This document shows positions 60,160 to 64,000 of a DNA stretch of 64,000 nt, one piece after another. Below the pieces are notes generated by a model. The model was not told the DNA's origin. It saw only the letters and a list, made by a program, of their open reading frames with translations, and made no database searches. The translations under genes were made by a program, and so were the position numbers. The stretch spans positions 62,001-126,000 of the forward strand of contig JAGTWJ010000008.1 in NCBI GenBank assembly GCA_020064725.1, written 5' to 3'. The first letter of the stretch is position 1. Each line of letters opens with the position of its first letter. This stretch comes from Drechslerella dactyloides (taxonomy: Eukaryota; Ascomycota; Orbiliomycetes; Orbiliales; Orbiliaceae).

Positions 60160-61041
60160 TCACGTATTCGCGCAGGTGATTTCGAAGCCCAGCGCGAGCA
60201 GCCCTCCGACCGACGGCACCGAGCCCAGCACGGCCGACGTGATCTGCGACAGGAGACCGTTGCAGTTGCCGTCCGACGGCGGACTGCACTCCACGCTCGA
60301 CGTTACGGTCATCTGGGCCTGGTTGTTCCCGTTCTGGTCGTTGATGACAACCTGTATGAAGCTGGGCACGTCGCGGACCACATTGTCGTCCGCCGCGGAG
60401 CCCCGCAGGTCCGCGCGGGTGTTAGTCGTCCCGCTCGACATGGCTTGGGCGAGGATGCCGACCATGTAGTCCCGCTGGTTGGTGTTATCGTAGTTGCCGC
60501 TCATGGAGATGCTCTGCGTGCAGTCCTTGTTGAAGTGGCTCCAGGGCTTCGTGGACGGGTTGGTGGGATCGCAGCCGCTGTTGCCGCAGGCTTGGATCGC
60601 GGCGCTGCGGGTGAGGAAGCCGCCGTCTCGGTCGACGGTGACGATGCGGGTGCCGACTTGCACCTGGGCCGTTGAGGCCGCGAACGGGTTGTCGAAGAGG
60701 CCCTGGTTGAAGCAGATGACGCCCGTGGCGATGATGTTGGTGCAGACGCCCCCGGCCTTGAAGGTGGTCAGGAAGTTCTGGCAGGTCGGGTCCGAGTAGA
60801 CGTTGCACTGGAAGCCCGGGTTCGCGTTGAGGACGCCGACGGACTGGAATTGATTGAGTGCGACGCAGCCGCTGCCGTCGCCATTGGGCGCGCCGGGGTT
60901 CGGGCGGACGTTGGTGATGACGTTGCCCTCGCAGCCCATCGAGTCGTACGTCTGCAGCGTGATGCCCGTCTGCGCGGCGCTGAGAATGCATCGAGTGCTC
61001 GCGACGAGCCATAGCGATAGAGGTATCGAGGGGGCCTTCAT
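60160..61041 (-). CDS. Predicted secreted cysteine-rich protein, 293 aa
   Basis: Single-exon frame. It opens MKAPSIPLSLWLVASTRC with a hydrophobic core ending at SAAQ near residue 24, a plausible signal peptide. The mature part has twelve Cys (37, 59, 79, 87, 100, 110, 152, 157, 174, 252, 260, 290), an even number that would allow six disulfides. The N-terminal third (YDSMGCEGNVITNV, CVALNQFQSVGVL, CNVYSDPTC) resembles the fold of small secreted cysteine-rich fungal proteins. The C-terminal half is Asn/Asp/Gln-rich, with a hydrophobic Gly/Ala/Leu stretch near 262-286. That stretch could suggest a GPI signal, but it is followed by Cys-containing residues, so secretion is more likely. GC at third positions is very high. 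TATA-like GTATATAA lies about 155 bp upstream. Exact family and role unknown. Confidence 0.8.
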   Translation of the reverse strand: MKAPSIPLSLWLVASTRCILSAAQTGITLQTYDSMGCEGNVITNVRPNPGAPNGDGSGCVALNQFQSVGVLNANPGFQCNVYSDPTCQNFLTTFKAGGVCTNIIATGVICFNQGLFDNPFAASTAQVQVGTRIVTVDRDGGFLTRSAAIQACGNSGCDPTNPSTKPWSHFNKDCTQSISMSGNYDNTNQRDYMVGILAQAMSSGTTNTRADLRGSAADDNVVRDVPSFIQVVINDQNGNNQAQMTVTSSVECSPPSDGNCNGLLSQITSAVLGSVPSVGGLLALGFEITCANT

Positions 61042-62619
61042 GGTGTGAATACGATATTCTTATCGTGACAAGATGGGTGTCAAATATTGCAAATACAAGT
61101 ATCGAATGCAGAAGTGAAGATATCTGTGAATATGACTATCGATATGAAATCCAGTGTGGACTGCATGGTGAGCATCCTCAGTGTGGCCACCGTGAAGTTA
61201 TATACACCGGCACACCTTCACAGCGGACTCGAGATATCAACCTCTCAACCTCAGGTCGCGCACACACACTGACTACTGCGAGTTAGCCTCGCGCGGGAAG
61301 CGAACGCGGCACCAGCCTGAGCCTGAGGCTCGGCGGCCAGCATGCGTCAGACTAGCCCTCAAAGAAGCCAGCGGTCTCCACTTCGCGGCTGAGACTTTGC
61401 TGTCATCCATGCATCCTTCCAACAGCGAGCGGGTTTCACAAAGGTTAAAGCTCACTCATCCATCCCGGCCGGCTGGCCGTCTGCGCCCAACATTCACAAG
61501 GGCAGGTAGTATAACGATAACACCAACAGCGAAGATTTCGGAAATGTTATGATATAAGCTGGTTGAGTAATTATAAACGAGAGTAAGTCCTCTCGGCGTC
61601 GACGAAGTTGAAAGTCCCCGTCGACGCGAAATCAAACGTACGAGGGGCTGTGATAATACATCTCAGATGCAACGCTGACATATCGTGACAATTCACTGAA
61701 TAGTAATGTAAACCAGCATACGTACGCCCCTCGCAGCTTCCTCTTCACGAGTGTCGCTTCCCCGCACCGTTCGAGCGTTCGTCCATGTTTCAAAGGAGGC
61801 TTGACTCGCCTTCCTGCTCAGGCTAATGCGGGCAGGCACCCTTACCCGCCAAGCGCCCCCGCGAGGCAGCCAAGTGCTTATATTTGGATTTCGGGACACG
61901 CGAGTCGGGGAGGACGACTAATCAACTAATCGAACAGTGGTAATGTCTCGAGCTGACCCGGCCAAGTTGGGATCGAAAAGCACGGATCCAAGTTTGTGCT
62001 GCGCTGCACTTCAGCCTCATGTCGTGGCATGATGCCGATATCGAAGCGACCCACGACGTTCTCTCCGCCGAGCTCGTAAGCTCGTAGCTATCGTAGCACA
62101 TATCTTGTCGACCCCTCTATCGGATTGTGTTTAATATAATCTGTTCGATCAGGGACCCACTTGCAGGCATGCAAGCAAGCATTTGCTCCTTCAGCCCTGA
62201 AATGCCATGATTTGGCATCAGCCGCTGACCTCTATCTGTTCACAATTCGAAATGCTCCGCCCTCGGCGTGAGAGCTGCGACGATAACGTAACTGGACCTG
62301 ACTTGGCCCGGTCCCAGGACTGTTCGGATCCTGATCACGGCCTGTGATCACTTGGTAGATTTATAATATATCTGGGAGCGCGCTCGAGCTCGAGGTCTGC
62401 TCCTGAGTTAGCTTGCTTGCCCCCCAAGTCGACATTGGTCAGAAGTCGGTTCCTGTTCGTGCCTGTCCTAACTTTATATCGCGGCTGCACCGTATCGTCT
62501 CTACTACCCTACTAGTACCTACCTGAGTACTAAATACTTACTTAGCCAGTCGCGTCGACGTATACGTGTACACTGTCATTGCACTTGTTTGCACTGCAAT
62601 CCTTCAGAAGTTCAAAGCC
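61042..62619. promoter_or_regulatory. Divergent promoter region, secreted protein gene and four-TM gene
   Basis: 1.58 kb between head-to-head starts. A TATA-like element for the minus gene lies near 61,199-61,206. On the plus side, TTTATAT at 62,473-62,479 lies about 145 bp before the ATG. No coding signal in between. Confidence 0.5.
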
Positions 62620-63576
62620 ATGGATAAGCATCGGCCAACCGCATACGAGCCCTACCGGCACGCCGGCGGCGACGAGTACAGCGCTGAAAAGCCGCTCGTC
62701 GCATCATCCTCAGAGCCACAGTCCCGCGGCATCTCCAGCTCGCCCAAACACGGCAACGGCAACGGCAACGGCCGACACCGCAAGTCCGGCGGCGCGCTGG
62801 AGCATATGCGGACCGCACTACGCGCGCTGATACTCGCGCTGGCGATCAGCATCGTCGGGATCCAGGCGCATGCGGTCTCCGTATACTTTAGCACGCGGGA
62901 CGACGAGGCGGAGACGGGCCCGCAGTCGCAGTTCCGGATGATGTCGTGGGCGGTGCTGAACTTGCGGCCGACGTGGCTGGCGTTGGCGGTTGCGGCGGCG
63001 GCGGTTGTCGTGCAGTTTATCGCGCTGCTGAGCATCTGCACCTGGGTGAGTACACATATTCAAGCTCCGCTTTACCACCTTTACTACTTAACCCGTATGC
63101 GTATACGGATGTGCGAGACTTTGGCTAATTCATCTACTGTTTATAGTTGAACAAGATACGCGATGGGAGGTTACATGTCTTCAGCGTGTATCTAAGCTCG
63201 ACGGTCTTCATGGCGGCCTGGATTGCCAGCGTCGTGTTCTTCCGCGTGTCGAGCAGCCAGGGCTCCAAGCGGAACACCTGGGACCTGTGGTCGTACACCT
63301 GCTACAACAAGTCCCGCACGGGCAACGTTCCCTGGTCGGGACTATGCATCGAGATGGTCGGTTCTGTACACCTTATAACCAGTTTTCCAAAGTATGATGG
63401 TACTAGTATACGTGCTAACTGTGGGTGCGGTACTGCAGGAATACACCTGGATCGCGTCGGTTGTCGCGGCTGTGGCGGAGATATTGAACTACGTGTTCTT
63501 CGTCATCACGCAGCGACGCGGGCACGGCAGCTACAAGAAGGTGAGCAAGGGCAAGACGCCCGTGTGGAAGAAGTAG
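62620..63576 (+). CDS. Four-transmembrane (MARVEL-like) membrane protein, 257 aa
   Basis: Three exons: 62620-63045, 63147-63356 and 63439-63576. The introns are 101 bp (GTGAGT...TTATAG) and 82 bp (GTCGGT...TGCAG), both phase 0. The start ATG has a strong context (GCCATGG). Residues 1-60 are a hydrophilic cytosolic tail with GNGNGNG. Four hydrophobic segments follow at about 67-89, 117-140, 153-175 and 214-236, with a Trp/Cys-containing loop (WDLWSYTCYNKSRTGNVPW) between TM3 and TM4. The C-terminus is short and basic (SYKKVSKGKTPVWKK). This layout matches fungal MARVEL-like proteins of unknown function found in membranes; homology should be tested, as the assignment rests on topology. Confidence 0.83.
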
Positions 63577-64000
63577 TCTTCTCATGTATACATGTGTCTA
63601 GCGGGGTTAGTGTTTGGCGATTGGGTATGTTAATTAAGATCTGTTCTGCGAGAATGCAAATGTAGCGAAACATGCATGTCTATAGTCTATTGAATGCTGT
63701 ATACGCACACACGGCTGGTAACTGCTGCAGCCTGCCGCTAGTCAATCATTGCAAGGCAGATATACCAGTGGCTAGTACATGCATATGCCAGTGAGTCCGT
63801 AGCTGTAATAGATATTAGTCGTGATGGTGGTTTGGTATGCTGCTCCGGATAGCTTTGCTGCTTGCGGCGACAGCAGCCTGGGATTGTAACTCCTACAATT
63901 GAACCGGACCCGGCATCGCGGACGCCCGAGGGATCACCTAGATAATATTCCTGTCGCGCAGAAGTTGAAATCGCAATCCGGATAGCCTGCCACCGAACCC
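63577..64000. other. 3' flank of the four-TM gene
   Basis: 424 bp to the window edge with no coding signal. Confidence 0.5.

Overview
The window is nuclear DNA from a filamentous ascomycete, most likely a eurotiomycete-type mould. The evidence is short introns (about 50-210 bp) with GTRNGT donors, CTRAY-like branch points and YAG/AAG acceptors; a Dsc3-type subunit of the fungal Golgi DSC E3 ligase; and typical fungal Hul4, PSP1 and RasGEF proteins. The genus cannot be fixed from this sequence. Gene density is low: about eleven supportable genes in 64 kb, with several gene-free stretches of 4-15 kb. No transposase, reverse transcriptase, rRNA, CRISPR or convincing tRNA was found.

Layout. 1-17 kb is the densest part: dsc3 (partial, -) head-to-head with mitochondrial nfu1 (+); a frameshifted GNAT acetyltransferase (+); the HECT ubiquitin ligase hul4 (-); ribosomal protein eL15 (-); an uncharacterised single-exon membrane-anchored protein (-); and a weakly supported disordered protein (-). 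17-22.9 kb is gene-free. 22.9-26 kb holds a PSP1-domain protein (-) behind a 753-nt leader with no ATG on its sense strand. 26.7-35.6 kb has only a few short coding-like fragments. 35.7-40 kb holds a nine-exon RasGEF fused to a degenerate Ras-like GTPase domain (-). 40-55 kb is a 15 kb desert with short repeats and hairpins. 55.2-58.2 kb carries an unrecognised 476-aa protein (+) behind about 1.5 kb with not one ATG on its sense strand (the opposite strand has 22). A secreted cysteine-rich protein (-) and a four-TM membrane protein (+) diverge from a shared 1.6 kb region at the right end.

The genes are mostly independent housekeeping and regulatory functions: ubiquitin ligation (Dsc3, Hul4), Fe-S cluster delivery (Nfu1), translation (eL15) and Ras signalling. 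They are not a metabolic cluster. The most notable signals are the AUG-free leaders and the pseudo-GTPase-RasGEF fusion.
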